DNA of 64,000 nucleotides from Kryptolebias marmoratus (GCF_001649575.2 NC_051451.1:26644010-26708009); one strand, 5' to 3'. Positions 11,221 through 24,020 are shown, counted from the stretch's first letter. Notes: generated by a model from the sequence alone, not told the origin. Program-made: numbers and translations.

Positions 11221-13555
11221 ACATGAACAACCAGAAAAGGCAGCCAAAATGTAATAAATACTAAGTTAAAAACTGCCACCTGCAGCTCATCTTCAGCTGC
11301 TCTTCTTCCAACCCGAGCTCGTCTGCTTTCCTCTTTAAAGTCTCTTCGCCGCTTTGTGGTTTTTGTGCAATCAATCCTGAATCAAACCCACACGGCTATG
11401 TTTGCTCTCATCACTATACGTTGGGTCCAAAGAGGAGCTGTGCACACTTTCAGGGAGAAGACTTCAAACACAGCCATTCCTCCCCACAGGCAGCACATAA
11501 CTAAATATTTAGAGAGCATCGGCTAACATTTGACTGAAGCTGTCAAAAAGTACACCATGAAGACGAAGACAAACACCGGCGATAAAAACCACCAAAGGAG
11601 TGGGACAGTTCAAACAGCTTAAACACTTTAGTATAAATCTAATATATAGTGTACACCTTTTTTAAAAAATGGCCCATTTCATGAAATGGTAGCTTCTTTT
11701 ATTTTTTTTTTACAGCTCTATAAACTCCGCTTGTCAGCTTGATGCCCTCTGAATTTACAACAAATCTCTCTCGAGCCACGCTAAAACACCTGACAAGCTT
11801 GCAGCAGTTCTCAGAAATCTCAGACATTATTGGTTTAATACTATGTGCAAAAATACCTTTTTTCTTTATTGTGTCATGGTATTGAGCAGCTGCCTTCAAT
11901 TAAAATTCTGCAGACTGCCTAAAGTAACGTTTCTCCTGGAATGGTTCAGAATTTATATGTTTAAATTGTCTTTTAGTGACAGCCTTGCTAGTTTTTTGCA
12001 CCTACCATGTTGTTTTTCAGGCCTATTCCTTGTCTGAGAGACGGAGGAGAAAAATTACTGTAAACCCTAGAAGAGCTGCACAGCCGTAAATGAATTACAG
12101 TAAACTGCAGAAAAGTGGCGCCACTTAAGAATTACCCTAAATGCTAATAAAAACATAGATATGTTGTTTTAATCTAGAATTCTTCGGAAACGTACCAACT
12201 GATCTGGGTCCAGATAAGACTTCACGGTCTGCCATTCGGGGACCCCGAGAGCAGAGGATGACCTTCAGGTCTTTGTGAGGAGGGGGCAGTCATCAGAACA
12301 AATTACAAGCTGCTGCCCTTGTCACAGAAGTCCTGCTGGTGGTAATGACAGGGGTGTGTGATGCTCTCTCAGTCTCTGTCTCACACACCGCTTCTCACAA
12401 AATGACACGGAGCACCCAAGGCTACAATTACTGTACTGTACGAAGGAAGACATGCACAGGATGTAAATGAGACAGAGAAAGAAATTATAGTTATAGATTA
12501 ACTCATAAAGTCGCTTAATATATTACCCCGAGAAGGAATCCGTTAAGTGATTTTCAACCACAGAGGTTAAAACAAAAACAAACGGAGACAAACAGTGAAA
12601 TGATTCCCACACCTCCAGCCCTCACCAAGCACACCTTCTGAACCTCGACCTTTACGTTTCATAATTCTCTCACATCTCACTCACTGTCTCAGCCTGTCGC
12701 ATCGATTCCCCCGAGACATCCCTGTCCAGACCGTGGGAGTAGAAGGCCATATTTTAACGAGCAATGAGTAAAGTTTTTATTGGTCCGAAGGCACTAAATG
12801 GCTCCAATTCATCAGCACCGAACCCGACAGTGTTGGTGATCAATACCAATGAGTTAAGGATTACTATGCCAGCTGCTAACATTTTTCTCTTCCCAAATGT
12901 TTTGCTCAATTTAATGTTTATTTTCACACTTTTCAGGGGTATAATGTTTAGAATACCTTGAGTCGAGAAAAGGAAATTTGTGCATCAAAAAACCAAAGTC
13001 TTTCAACACAAACCCATTAAATCATGAGCCAAATTGGAAAATATACACGTCTGGACTTGGACCTGATGACTAAAATAAATCCGCCAACATCTGGGGAAGT
13101 CCAGGAGATGTATTCTGAAACCATGGATCTCTGTCTTTCCTGAAATTTAAGGAGATGGTTTTCTTACGTGTGGAGTTGTTTAAACTGCTGCCCTAAATTC
13201 ACCGACTCCTTTCAGTCTCCCTGACTCATGCTTAAAACTCTGAGGTCTCTGGGTCGTCTCCCCTGCTACAGTCAGATCCTGATCAAATAAAAGCTCGTCA
13301 TGCTTCGCTTTGAGCCTCAAGCTCTGTAACCCTCTGAGTTACAGAATGCCGAGTCAGCATTTACACGATGGTTTTCCTGTTTAAAGTTTCTTCCGTTGGA
13401 TTTTTGGGGAGGGATCCAACTCCTTCTGCATACTTTGTGCTGTTTTAATCATTCAAATACTAATATTGTGCTACTTTTTGTCAGTTTTTGACTCTAAAAT
13501 GAAGTTACACAAAGAAATAAACTGAGATCTCATCAGTTCATAAACACATTGTTAT
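11221..13555. other. Intergenic stretch, nothing recognised
   Basis: No exon or repeat family recognised. A somewhat GC-richer segment lies around 12200-12420, but it contains no long frame, splice-bounded exon or known motif. Confidence 0.4.
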
Positions 13556-13730
13556 TTGAAATCAGCTTTTTGTCTTTTTATACTACTTTAAGTTTTTAGC
13601 CGCTGTTCTGCTCCTTTTAGCTACAGTTTTGCTTTTTTTTTTTAGCTATAACCGCTCACTTGCAGCTCATTCAGCGCTCAGAATTCTTCCTGCATTTTCA
13701 TTTTTGCAGAAAATATATTTTTCTAGTTTC
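13556..13730 (+). repeat. Family C (AGCTA-rich) repeat, copy 1
   Basis: Contains the family words 'ttttagctacagttttgc', 'cagctcattcagcgctca' and 'gcagaaaatatatttttctag'. These recur in copy 4 (39.7 kb) and, with the AGCTA tract expanded, in copies 2 and 3. Degenerate and non-coding. Confidence 0.55.
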
Positions 13731-14900
13731 GTTTGATCGTAGCGGTGAAGCACTGAGAGGTTCGTCTCATTGCTTGGAGCGTGAGTAACGTGACGAGATG
13801 ACAGATCAATGATTGGTCTCGTTTGCCGGAGTATCGCAGCGGAGAACAGGGCTAAAAAAAACAAACAGCTGGAAATGATGAACTGCCTGATAGCTTATCA
13901 AAAACCTGTCTTTGTTCTTTTTAGTCACAGTGACAAGCTTTAAATAAAACTGGAGGCTGGGATGAAGGCAGGAATGACCTCTGAACCTGAAAATAAATCT
14001 GTTAATATTGTAAATAAACTCTTGAATAAAGTGATTTAGGATCAGTCTGGGGTATTTTCCTTGTCCGCCTGTTGAAGAAGCCCAAAAGCCAAGAGTTCAA
14101 TGTGCACCACCACGTGCATTTCTAGAATGACTGATCAAACCGTCTGATACCATTAAAATCATTTTCTGAGCTTCACCAAACATCCCGCCTCGTGCAGATG
14201 ACACACAATGTTTTGATTTTGTCCATTTGTTGTTGACTTAGACGTCTCATGGCTACAGCAGACGTCATGCTGTTTAAAAAGCTGACAAGTACTTTTTGAT
14301 CCCCGTTCTTAAAAGCGAGCACGCTTCAAAACAGCTAATTATCAAAATGAACATGTAGGTTTGATGAAAAGCTGGTTTGCATAATAGTTTTCAGTGTCAA
14401 TCAGGAAAGTGATCAAATTGTTCTTTTCAAAACAATTACAGGTAGCAGCACTGCAGCTGTCAGTGATTCTGCAAAACATTTAAAAAGTGTAAACACCTCG
14501 TTTGAAGTAAGTGCAAAATTTAGACATGAGCTGATTGTTTTTATTGGAGACAATAGGATTCATGTGAATGTATGAGGCGCAAGACAAACAGCCTGATGAT
14601 GTTTGCTTTGGGAATAAATGAAATTGAAGGTTCAAGCATATTCTGATGAAAGGCTGGGAAAAAACATTTTAAAAAGCTCCAACTGTTTGTAGAAAAAGCT
14701 CCGGCTCAGTCGAGGAAATAAAACGGGAGTAAAAGGCTCATGAAGTCCTCGTTTGTCCTACAGTCCAGGACCTGACTGATGGACTCATTGACTCTTGTCC
14801 TCTTTAGGAGGTTCAGATTAATTTCCATTGAGACCGTTTGACTCCTGATCCACATTAATTAAAGCCAGGCACACCTGACAACTGATAAGGAAAATGTCAA
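13731..14900. other. Intergenic stretch, nothing recognised
   Basis: Short chance frames only. No recognisable protein, RNA gene or repeat end seen. Confidence 0.4.
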
Positions 14901-15078
14901 GCCTGGCATTTCTTTAAGCAATGCATATTACTTTAGACTAAGATCATTTTATAGTGATAAATTATTTGCAGCTGCTTTGGTGAAGGATGTGCTGTGAATG
15001 ACTCTCAGCTACCACCACATCAGGTTTTAGCTCCATATCTGTAAATCTGACTAAGTTATGACCATTAGACCAGCATGG
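14901..15078 (-). repeat. Family A repeat, copy 4 (truncated)
   Basis: Starts with a decayed palindrome ('ggcatttctttaagcaatgc'), then 'gaatgactctcagctacca', 'atctgtaaatctgactaa' and 'gttatgacc'. It stops before the distal half of the module. Diverged, apparently an old copy. Confidence 0.7.
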
Positions 15079-16280
15079 CCAGATCTCATTAAAGAAAAAC
15101 AAGCAACCAGATTTCCAGAAACAAGCCTAAAAGAAGGAAAACACCAACACCACCCCTGCAGCCTCACAATGAAAGCTAGAGAGGACATCTAATTTATATA
15201 AATCAACTCAATTATTCAGCTTTGCATGCAGAATCATTTTAGGAAACACTCTTATTATATCTTTTTTTATTTTTTAGATCTGGCAACACTTGTTCATTCA
15301 CCCAGCGGTCCAGTGAATCAGTTTAGTTTAGAGGTAATACCTGGGTTTACACACAATTATCAATATTTTCAAGCGAATTTACAGACAAAAGCCAGGAATA
15401 ATAAGCAGACTTGTGCATAAATCCTACAGCAGTGAGACACTGAATGTCTGCATTGATGCATAAACTGTAAAAAGATTGTAGATTGTTGTCTATGTGGAAG
15501 TTTCATCCACGGCGTGCTGCTAGCAAACGTCGTAGCACAGGATTCACGTTTTCATGTATTTTTTGCTCTTTTTTTTTCCAAAGCTGTGAAAAATCTTGAC
15601 AGGAACAAATGAAGAGTAATATCGGTGCTTCAGTGCTTTTGTATCGACAAACCTTAGAAGGAGTTTAAAAGTTATAACTGTTAATATGTAGTTGTGATTG
15701 ATAAATCTGTCTTGGGTTTGGACATCAGTACCGCTGCTCTGTCTCTGCACTGTTTGCTCCGTGTGTCCTCACCTTCGGGGACGGGGGGGCTTCCCGGACC
15801 CCCTCAGAGACCAAGTGGAGCTCCTTCTCCAGCTTCCCTCCTTTATGAACGACCATCAATCTCAGCCCGCATCTTTTTTTTTCAGCTTGGCGATGAATGT
15901 AGAGAAGGAAAGCTTCAGAAAACCCAGTCTAGATCCTTTTTTTTTTAAAAGCGACAAGCTAAATACCATATATCATAAGTTTGCAGGGAAAGAAACAGAC
16001 ATGAATGGTTGGTAAAATTAATCATCCCAAACATTTTCCATTTGGATTAGCCCGCAGGCGACTTTTGGTTTAACAACAACCCATTTATTGTGCTGGAAGT
16101 GACAAACTAATAAGAAATTCTTACAAACATGAAGTTTCATGCAAACTGTGTGTTTTTCTGCGGCCTAAATAATAAATAGAAACCTGGTTTCCTCTGCTTG
16201 CTGGAGGGGGCAAAGAAATTTGTTGTTATGCAACATTAGATGCTTTTGCTGATTTGTGCGTGACTTTAAAACCTGTTAAT
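15079..16280. other. Intergenic stretch, nothing recognised
   Basis: Contains an unusual G run followed by pyrimidine-rich DNA at 15775-15850. Two overlapping frames of 84 and 105 aa across it share the same start area but have no known motif and no conserved splice context. Confidence 0.4.
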
Positions 16281-16790
16281 TAAAGATCTAGCATTCCTTG
16301 AAGTAAATTTATCACACACAGCGTTTTAAACGAAGATAATCTCATGTTATTTGCAAAAATGGTGTTCAAAGAGCAGTGCTCAGAGTGTGTGTTGTGAATG
16401 ACTCTCAGCTACTGCAATCCGAAATATTAGCTCAATAACTCCCAAACTGACTGAATTATAGCCAGTTTTGTGTTTGCTACTGTTGCCATTTTGAATGGGG
16501 TTGACTCCAAAAATCAATTTGTCGTAGATGCACATTTAGTGATTATTTCCTGAAAGATTCTTCAAAATCCTTCCAGCTGGTCATGAGATATTTTGCTGAC
16601 AGACAAAGTTGTGCTCAGAATAAGTGTTAGGGGTCAGTCTCAGCTACTACCACACCAAGTTTTAGCCCAACTTCTGTTAAATTGTCTGAGTTAAACCCAT
16701 TTTTCTATTATTGGAGGTCAGTTGGTTGAGTTGATAATGGATGAAAATAAATTATTGAGATGTAAATAAATTCCTCATTTGATGAGTTTT
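16281..16790 (-). repeat. Family A repeat, copy 5 (two modules)
   Basis: The first module (16281-16610) runs from 'tagcattccttgaag' to 'atgagatattttgctgacagacaaa'. It is followed directly by a second start of the internal block ('gtcagtctcagctactacca', 'gttttagcccaac', 'gtctgagttaaacc'), truncated near 16790. The head-to-tail repetition of the internal block is directly visible. Confidence 0.85.
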
Positions 16791-17500
16791 AGCTACTGGA
16801 GAACAGCCATCCTCCACAAATCTGCCAAGTTTATTATTTCTTGAAAAATGACATTTATATTTGAAGAAATTCCAATTAAAAAGATCCATTTGCAAACTTA
16901 TTCATTAGCCAGTGTAAGCCTTATATTAAAGGTTATAAAGCAGCAGAATGCTTTTTGAGATTAAGTCTCATTTAGCTAAACAGAAAAACTTTTCTTTAAG
17001 CAGAAATATAGTCCTTAAATGTTGTGACACTGAACGCTACATGTGTGTTTGTTTCTCCATACCGTGAGTGGTAAATATTCCTGAAATGTTGGAACACCTT
17101 GTGTGGTTCGATAAACACGAAGAGCTCTCAGAAAACTGACACCCAGGGCGATCTAAAGGAGGCAAAGAGCCGCAGAGGTAGCGGCCGTATCATAACAGGT
17201 GGAGATAAGTGATTAGGTGTTGGTTTCGGTGGAGCAGGTGATTCCTCAGCCCCGCGGGTGGGGTAGCGAGGCTTAGCGGTGTGGAGAGATTGCAGAAACA
17301 TCAACAACCCAGCGAGCTGGGAGCTCCAGCTACGCCTTGTAAGATCAATGATAGCAGCTCCATCTACAGCTGTTCTCACAGGAGGTTTTGTTGCTGGAAG
17401 TGTGAAAAATGGATCACTGCGCTAATGTGCCGTGTTCATTATGTCCACGTTTGATGTCATCGGTAAACATGAGATAGGAGCTTTGAGATTAAAGGAGGTC
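16791..17500. other. Intergenic stretch, nothing recognised
   Basis: No gene or repeat recognised. A GC-richer segment at 17150-17380 has an 83-aa minus frame of low-complexity Pro/Arg/Ser composition with no known match. Confidence 0.4.
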
Positions 17501-17539
17501 ACTGGAGAAGCTGGTGCTGTGGCTTCTTAAACTCAAAAT

Positions 17540-17690
17540 AATTTAAATGATTTCTGATCATTTTAAAGTGAAATGCTGTGGAAAAAACACGAACAGTGAT
17601 TATCTTACCTGTCGTAGTTTAAGTCTGACGAGCTAACGGCTAGTTTGAACACAAAGTGGATCGCTGCCGTCTTAAAACTTTTTAATTTTC
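17540..17690 (-). repeat. Family F dispersed repeat, copy 1 (reverse)
   Basis: Read on the minus strand it gives 'ctttttaattttaagacggcag'-like, 'ttacctg/caggtaaga' and 'ttttttccacag' blocks that recur in the forward copies at 21320-21510 and 47615-47895. It is more diverged than the other two. Confidence 0.45.
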
Positions 17691-17884
17691 AAAAAAATTT
17701 ACATCGGTTTGTGCAAACACCATTTTATAAACATGTATACCACCTTCTGCTTCATGGTTATCCACATGGAACGCTGTGGTATTTCTGCGACTGCACAGCA
17801 GCAGCAAGCTGTAGCACTTCCAGCGCAGCCTGAGATCAGTTCCTGCAAAGAACTGTAACACAAAACTATGTAAAAGTTAAATAA

Positions 17885-18480
17885 TTAAGGTAGGATTTTG
17901 CTATTTTTAACTTTTGGCTAGCATTTTTATGCTATTTGCTAATATTTTGGTACTTTTAGCTAGCATTTTGCAGGTTTTTCTAGCATTTTTCTGTTGGATG
18001 GTGCTAATGGTTTACTGTTTACTTTACAGTTTTGCTACTTTAAGTTTAAACACAGCATTTTGTTAATACTTATCTACATTAGGCTTTTAGGTAGCTTTTT
18101 TGTATTTTGGCAGTTTCTTTGCCAAAAACCCTGTGGTTTTTATTAACATTTTGCTAGCATTTTAGCACTTAATTTTGCTGCTTTTTATTAGCATTTTGCT
18201 GCTTTTTATTAGCATTTTGCTGCTTTTAGCTAGCGCTGCTCTTCTTTTGGTAAATGGTAAATGGCTTGCATTTGTATAGCGCTTTATCTAGTCCAAGGAC
18301 CCCAAAGCGGTGTCTTGCCCAAGGACACAACGGCTGAGACTGACGGAGCTCGAACCAGCAACCCCCCGGTTACAAGACGAACCCCCTCCATTTTAGCTAT
18401 CAAACCTCAGTTTCAGCCTCTTAAGCTAAATTCAGCAGTCATTGCACGCGGTATTTGTGGAGGAAAGGCTCTTGAATATG
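17885..18480 (+). repeat. Family C (AGCTA-rich) repeat, copy 2
   Basis: A degenerate array of 'tttagctagcattttgct' words, with the unit 'gctttttattagcatttt' twice in tandem at about 18180-18220. It continues to the distal 'aaacctcagtttcagcctc' and 'cagcagtcattg' blocks, which are shared with copy 3 (20.97-21.03 kb). A short interspersed element splits it at 18249-18388. Confidence 0.65.
18249..18388 (+). mobile_element. SINE/MITE-like fish repeat ('taaatgg...tagcgcttt')
   Basis: Begins 'taaatggtaaatggcttgca', then 'tatagcgctttatctagtcc', 'gtcttgcccaaggacacaacgg' (variant) and a terminal 'gctcgaacc' B-box-like word. These blocks, in this order, mark a very common short interspersed repeat of teleosts, here with its middle deleted. 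It sits inside family C copy 2. Confidence 0.7.
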
Positions 18481-19433
18481 TGTTTAGGCCACGTTTTCGA
18501 GACATAAAGGGTTTAAATTGTTTGAAAGTCAATCCATAACGTTTTTTATAACAGCGACTGCAGACATCTGTGAGTTATGTTTCCTTTCCTTTGTTTCGTG
18601 AATGAATAAAAGCTTGCCTGAACTGAATAAAGACTGTCCTTGATAACATTTTATACAAAGTGCCTTCTGTGGTTTTTTCTCCTGCCGCAGCACCTTCACA
18701 GTGTCCTGTTGATGAAGGTACGGACCTGCTGTCAGCACAGCCGTACATCCTGTATCCACCCTCTGCGACAGAATTTAAGGCTCACATTAATAATTTGTCC
18801 ATCTGGGAGCAGTCTGTTTAGCATAACTGACTCATCTGTCTGAGTGTGAAGCTCAGGGCCAGGCTAAGTTTGAACGCTGTTAAATCTTTCACAAATTTTC
18901 AGGCTGTTGTTTTATTTATTTATTTCAAAATTTACTAAGGAAGTTAAGCTTTGCTGGGCTCACAACCACACTATACTATCAGTGAAACAGCCTTCCTCTG
19001 TTATGTGAATAACTGAACCATTAAGGAGTAAAAAATAAGATGTATGACACTCAGTAGGTTTCCATATGGTTGCAATGCAGAATAATTACTCTGTAATTGC
19101 CTTGAATGTTTGCTCTTTTCGACCATTTGCTTCGCCAGCTGTCATTGCCAAGGCATCTGTTGGATATCGCCGCGGCTCACACCTTGGTCCCTTTAAGCCC
19201 AGCCAGAGGAACGTGTTCATTAACCAACACATAAAAACTACAGGCAGCAGCTTCTCCGGGCCTCCCAGTGGAGTGTTTGCTCTCCTACCCACTGGCTTCC
19301 AAATAAAAGGCGCATCTTCAGGATTTAACAGGATCCTCACTTACATTGTCCTGTAAGTTTCTTTATTATAAACAGATGCGGCTGCTTTCTCTGCAGTTTG
19401 AGCTGAAACTAACCAACACCTCATACATATATG
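18481..19433. other. Intergenic stretch, nothing recognised
   Basis: Frames of 84 and 96 aa overlap on opposite strands near 19.07-19.36 kb. Neither shows a family motif. Two AATAAA words occur at 18605-18630 but no upstream exon is recognised. Confidence 0.4.
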
Positions 19434-19625
19434 AAAGAACTAGCATTCCATGAAGGAATGCATATTGCCCACCATCTTGCATGCCAACATTTTCAACAAA
19501 GATTTACATGATCTATTAGCGCTCACAGTATGTGTTGAGGATGCCTCCCAGCTACTGTCACACCATATTTTAGCTTAAAATCTGTAAAATTGACTGATTT
19601 AGCTCTTTTTTTGTGTTTGTTTTTC
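19434..19625 (-). repeat. Family A repeat, copy 6 (truncated)
   Basis: Carries a well-preserved palindrome (gcattccatgaaggaatgc), then 'catattgcccaccat', 'cagctactgtcacacca', and 'ctgtaaaattgactga'. The distal half is missing. Confidence 0.8.
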
Positions 19626-20575
19626 ACGGTGGCAGGCGATAATTACATTAAATGTGCTAATTACATGTAATTAATATTGTAATTTAGTTAGAGAAAGCAC
19701 TTAAATAATGATTTCTGCAGAATAAAATCTAAAGTCCCCTCACAGCCGATAGGAAAAAATGTCCGCTTCTGATGCTGTTTTCACACATTTAGCGCTGCAG
19801 TGTGCATCGTCTCACCTTGAGGCATCTTTTAAGTAATCTCTTATTTGCTGGTCAAGGGCCTGACTCTAAAGCCGTCACTCATTTTGAAGAGTTGTCTCCG
19901 ATGAATGCATTTAGCCTGGGGCTGAGATAAGTGCCATCAATAAAGACATCACAAGCACCGCGGGGAAACACTGACGGTCTGCACTACGTGACGCAATTCC
20001 CGATCTCCATGCAGGTGCTCGGCTCAGGTTACAGAAGACAGCAAATTGGACATTTGTGCTTTTTTTTTCACCCAGATGCATATATTTGCAGTCTGCTGTC
20101 TGTCAGCTTTAATATGGAAAGTTGCTCGTTGCAACTGCATTATGTTTGAGGAAAGAACATTTAGGTTTCTGGCAAACAGAAACACACTTGCTTTTTTATG
20201 ATTTATTTTGTTTATTTATTTATTTTTTGCTTTTAACTGTCTCACCCGCTGCCTTGCGTATCTGATTTGTATTTAGAAGACAGTGCAAGCATCCAGAGAC
20301 AGGTGTAATCTTTTAGATGGAGACTGCAGCTACATTTTCTACATATTTATGTTTCCAGTCCTTAGATAAGGAGTGCATCCATTTCTCCATATGCTACTTG
20401 TGATTTTACTGTGACGGATTGTGGTTCTGTTAGCGTTCCGGTGATTAATGGTGGGAATATTGATCCAGCATTCACACTATTGTTTCCCTGTTTTTATTTT
20501 TCTCTTCGTTTCGAACTTCTGCTGCAGACTTTGGATTGTTTTAGCCGTTCAGACGTCAAAACATTCGGCTCATTC
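19626..20575. other. Intergenic stretch, nothing recognised
   Basis: No exon seen. The word 'ggtggcaggcgataattac' near 19630 echoes 'ggcgggcgataataac' at 45440 and 'gcagtgggtgataataaa' at 41190. This is probably a short related repeat end. Confidence 0.35.
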
Positions 20576-21060
20576 AGGAGATGAGTGCTATGACTTTCAG
20601 TTTAAACTTTAATACTTTTAACTTTCTTTACAAATATTTCCCCCCATAGAAATACACTGAGATCTTTTCAGTTCCTTCTGAAACACTGCTGTCTTTGAAA
20701 CCTGCTGTTTTTGACCTGCTAATTACAGTTTTTAGCTACTTTTTTGATGCGTTTTGCTAGAGTTTTGCTATTTTTAGCCATTGTTTTCTACTTTTAGCTT
20801 TTAGATGCTGATTCTAGCTTATAGCTATCATTTCCCTTTTTGTAGTTTTTAGCAAGCCCTGTGCTTCATTTAGTGTTTTTCTACTTTTCGCTAACATTTT
20901 GTTACGTTTATGTTTTAGATAGCATTTTTTTCTTTTAGCTCGTAGCTGATGTTCTGCTTTTCTTTGGTTTAAAACCTCAGTTTCAGCTTCATTAACAGAT
21001 TTCGGCTGTCATTCTGAGCTCAGCGTTCCTGTTTGAGATTAGAGATGTTTTAAAGATGTT
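20576..21060 (+). repeat. Family C (AGCTA-rich) repeat, copy 3
   Basis: Leads in with 'aatacactgagatctttt' and 'cagttcc' (compare 13520-13545) and continues with repeated 'tttttagctacttttttg/ttttgctag' words. It ends with 'cctcagtttcagcttcatta', 'ggctgtcattctgagctcagcg'-like blocks shared with copy 2. Non-coding. Confidence 0.6.
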
Positions 21061-21319
21061 AAAATCCACTTTGGACTCCAATCTTCAAAATTCCATAGCA
21101 GTTCATCCCAACGCTGTTAAATAAACTTTTTACACCACCATTATTTTGATTTAAGCAATTATCCTGTCAGAAATATTAGGATATTCCTACAGTCGGCTCT
21201 GCAGCTCACCAAATGTATTTGTGTTTGCAAAGAACCATGGAATTTTGGCTAAATGCAACATTTATGACAGAAAATAGGTTTATTAAGCTGTGTCTGCATG
21301 GACCACTAAAATCTGTGGA

Positions 21320-21510
21320 TTTCAACTCATTTAAGACGGCAGCAGTCCTCTTTGGTCTGAGCTGCTTTAGGACTAGTTGCTTGCTCATCAGCCTCTTCAA
21401 AGTTAAACCAACTGAGGTCATTCAAAGAGCAATCTGCAGCAGGTAAGACACTGATTGATCACAACTTTTCCACAAAAAAAATCTATTTCAAAAGCTCTGA
21501 ACTGTTGCTT
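21320..21510 (+). repeat. Family F dispersed repeat, copy 2
   Basis: Shares 'aagacggcagcagtcc', 'aactgaggtcattcaaaga' and 'atctgcagcaggtaagac' followed by 'cttttccaca' with 47615-47870. The block CAG/GTAAGAC at 21440-21448 is a consensus-quality splice donor on the + strand. No coding exon is recognised upstream. Confidence 0.7.
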
Positions 21511-22862
21511 TAAGTGAAAATAATCCCTTAATTAACACTTTTAGCTGTTTGCTAATATATGTGTTAAATAAATCTGTGGGATTGTTTTGTAGCTTTTAGT
21601 TGCTCAAATATTTTGAAGTGTCTGGCAAAAAAAATAAATAAAAAACTGAGGAATGTTGACTGAACCATTTCCAAACATAAATTACGATCTTGTTGAATGT
21701 TTTTCTCACTCTGGTCACTGAAACTAAGATGGTTTATTTAGTTGTTTTTTTAGTTTCCTTTCAACTGCCAGATATCCAGTCATGGTAGAACTAAGTATAT
21801 ATTTATTGTTAGTAAAAAAATAATGTTGCAGTTAAATTTTTCCAACAAAATTCATCTTTGCTGAGAGTACAAACACTGGTGACCTCCCTGAATCCGTTCA
21901 CTTCATGAAAAGAGTTCTGAAAAATGCAAAACGTGTTGCAGCAACTTTTAGAGATGATTTTGTTTCCAATTTGCCAACGGTGCTTTCACAGCATCTGTTT
22001 TTGCCCAGAAGGGGCACGGACGTGTCAGCGAGAGGGAAATCAGATGCAACTGCTCCATTTTATTTCGTCTGAAAAGGTCTCCGTGTTTGAATAAATGTTT
22101 AAAGTTGGAATCAAACGTTACAGCCCAAATAGGCAGAAACTGGCAATCGTACCGAGAAATGTTTGACATGTTTGGAAGTTTAAAGCTTCTGTAAGATTCA
22201 GTGGGGATCAAATGATGCTGAGACCCAGCATGCAACATTTAGGAAATGTTTTATATTTGTCCTATCGATTCTCAATTTGTAGCTTGATATATTTATTCAA
22301 TCCGTGACGGAAAATTGCTAATTGCTCAGGCAGGAAATTAAACTGCCAATCACAAATCTTGTTATCGTAACTATCCCACAAGTGTGAGCGCACGCCACCT
22401 TTAACAAAGTGCAAAAATATATATGTAACATTCTCAGTGTGCACCGGAGATGTGAAGAACAATATCATTTGATTTTTCTTCAGTGCAGCTTGCAGGCATG
22501 TCAGAGTGATTCTCCACAGTCCCTGATGATCAATACTCCGGGGCTGCACAGCCATCAAAGTGAAGTTGTTAGCTGTCAGTTCGAAAATTAGAGATTTCAG
22601 AAAAAAAAACTTGACAGACACTTTGCAGCATTTTTTGCTGAAGCCTGTTCCAGTTCTTCTGCACAGTTAGAGAGAGACAAAAACAGAATCATCACATTGT
22701 TTTCGTCTGTAAGCGAAGTTTTACTAAATTAGAATCGGCTTGTTACTAAGTGCAGCAACCAGACGAGGATGGAATCGTTGAACTTCCAATCAGCGATGAT
22801 TGCTCCTGGCGTTGGGCCACAACTGTCTCAGATTTCAATTAATGACATCCTAAAGTTGTCTT
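21511..22862. other. Intergenic stretch, nothing recognised
   Basis: Short frames on both strands up to 119 aa, none with recognisable motifs. No repeat family of this window is present. Confidence 0.4.
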
Positions 22863-23946
22863 TGTCAGGATTTGGGTATTTTGAGTTATTTTTTTAGCTT
22901 CTGTGTTTGATTTTCACTTCTTTGTGTGTGTTTGTGGTCCTTGTTTTAAGTTTGTTCTTTGTGTTTCTGTTAAATATTCTTGTGCAGTTCTGCTCCATGT
23001 GTTCGTCCCCTCAGTGTTTTTCCAGTCAGCCGGCCACGCCCACTTCACCTGTTACCTGTTAGTCTCAGCTGTTGTTAATCTCCCTGTCACACTCAGCCGT
23101 TTATATTCAGTCACTTCCATCGTCCCAATACTCACACTTGCACTCTCATTCCACCCTCGTGTCCTTTAAATGCACGTTCATGCTGAAGGGTTTGAGTGCG
23201 TAGTGTGTCCCAATTCTCCGGAGTGCTCTTTAGCCCCGCCCCCTTTGTGTACTACATCCTGCCTTCTGCTAAGCCCGCATCCAGGCGGACTTCGGTGAAG
23301 TATTTACCCACAATTCATCGCTGCATGTGACGTTTTGAAGTTGTTTTTTTTAATTATCTTTATCGACAATGAAAGGGTTTTGAATTAAACGGCAGAAATA
23401 TGGCAGTGGTGACAGAGCAAGCTGCATCTGTCATGAAAAAAGCAGTTTTTAAATGTAAAATATTGAAATAATTCTTGTTTCACTCTGCTGTACAGGTGTG
23501 AAAACTATCAAACTTTGCTCCGTATTCAAGAAGTCATAACAAAACACATCTGAACAGCCAAATATCTCCTGCAATGACTTTGGAAATCAAAAATACTTAA
23601 ACTGTACTTTTAAAATCGTACTGGCACCTTCTTAAAATACCAAAACAGCGACCGGCCCGCCATGTTGGATGTCATAGTTATGATGCAGAGGTGCAAGATG
23701 ATGACGTAACCTGCGCTGTCCTAATTCTCCAATGTCTGCATGCTTGTAACCTGCTGCACACAAACCCTTCTATGAGGGGCGTAGGGTGTAGTGCAAGTAT
23801 TGGGATCGGGGCTATGTCTTCACCACAGTCACGTCTGCTCCTTGGTATTCTTTGCATTAAGTTTCGTTTTGTAGTTTTGCTGCCACGTCAGCCTTTTGTT
23901 TTCATTTAATAGATGAGTGTGGGTTCATTTCCCTCACCCCTGATAG
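22863..23946 (+). mobile_element. Solo-LTR-like element, copy 2, split by a TIR element
   Basis: The ends TGTCAGG... and ...CTGATAG, and the internal order 'ccacgccca(c/t)', 'cacctgttacctgttagt' and a TATA-like 'tttatattcag', parallel the element at 37536-37961. So does 'ttttgctgccacgtcagcc' followed by T-rich sequence and 'atgagt'. A 0.69-kb insertion (23121-23808) lies between the TATA-like box and the 3' part. No internal coding region is present, so it is probably a solo LTR. Confidence 0.6.
23121..23808. mobile_element. Non-autonomous DNA transposon inside LTR copy 2
   Basis: The left end, cgtcccaatactcacacttg, is matched by the inverted right end (agtgcaagtattgggatcg), and subterminal 'ccaccctcgtgtcc' pairs loosely with 'ggggcgtagggtgta'. 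It interrupts the LTR-like sequence between 'cacttccat' and 'gctatgtcttcac'. No transposase frame is visible. I could not identify a clean target duplication, so the superfamily is not assigned. Confidence 0.6.
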
Positions 23947-24000
23947 TCTCAGTCGCTGATTACATTCAAACGTCAATAAAAATTGTGATTACGCTAAAGT

Positions 24001-24020
24001 TTAATAATAATAATAATAAT
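24001..24020 (+). repeat. (TAA)n microsatellite
   Basis: Short trinucleotide run, directly visible. Confidence 0.95.

Noticed and set aside
18249..18388. tRNA-like B-box in the AGCTA-rich region
   Set aside because: It belongs to a truncated short interspersed repeat, not a tRNA gene.
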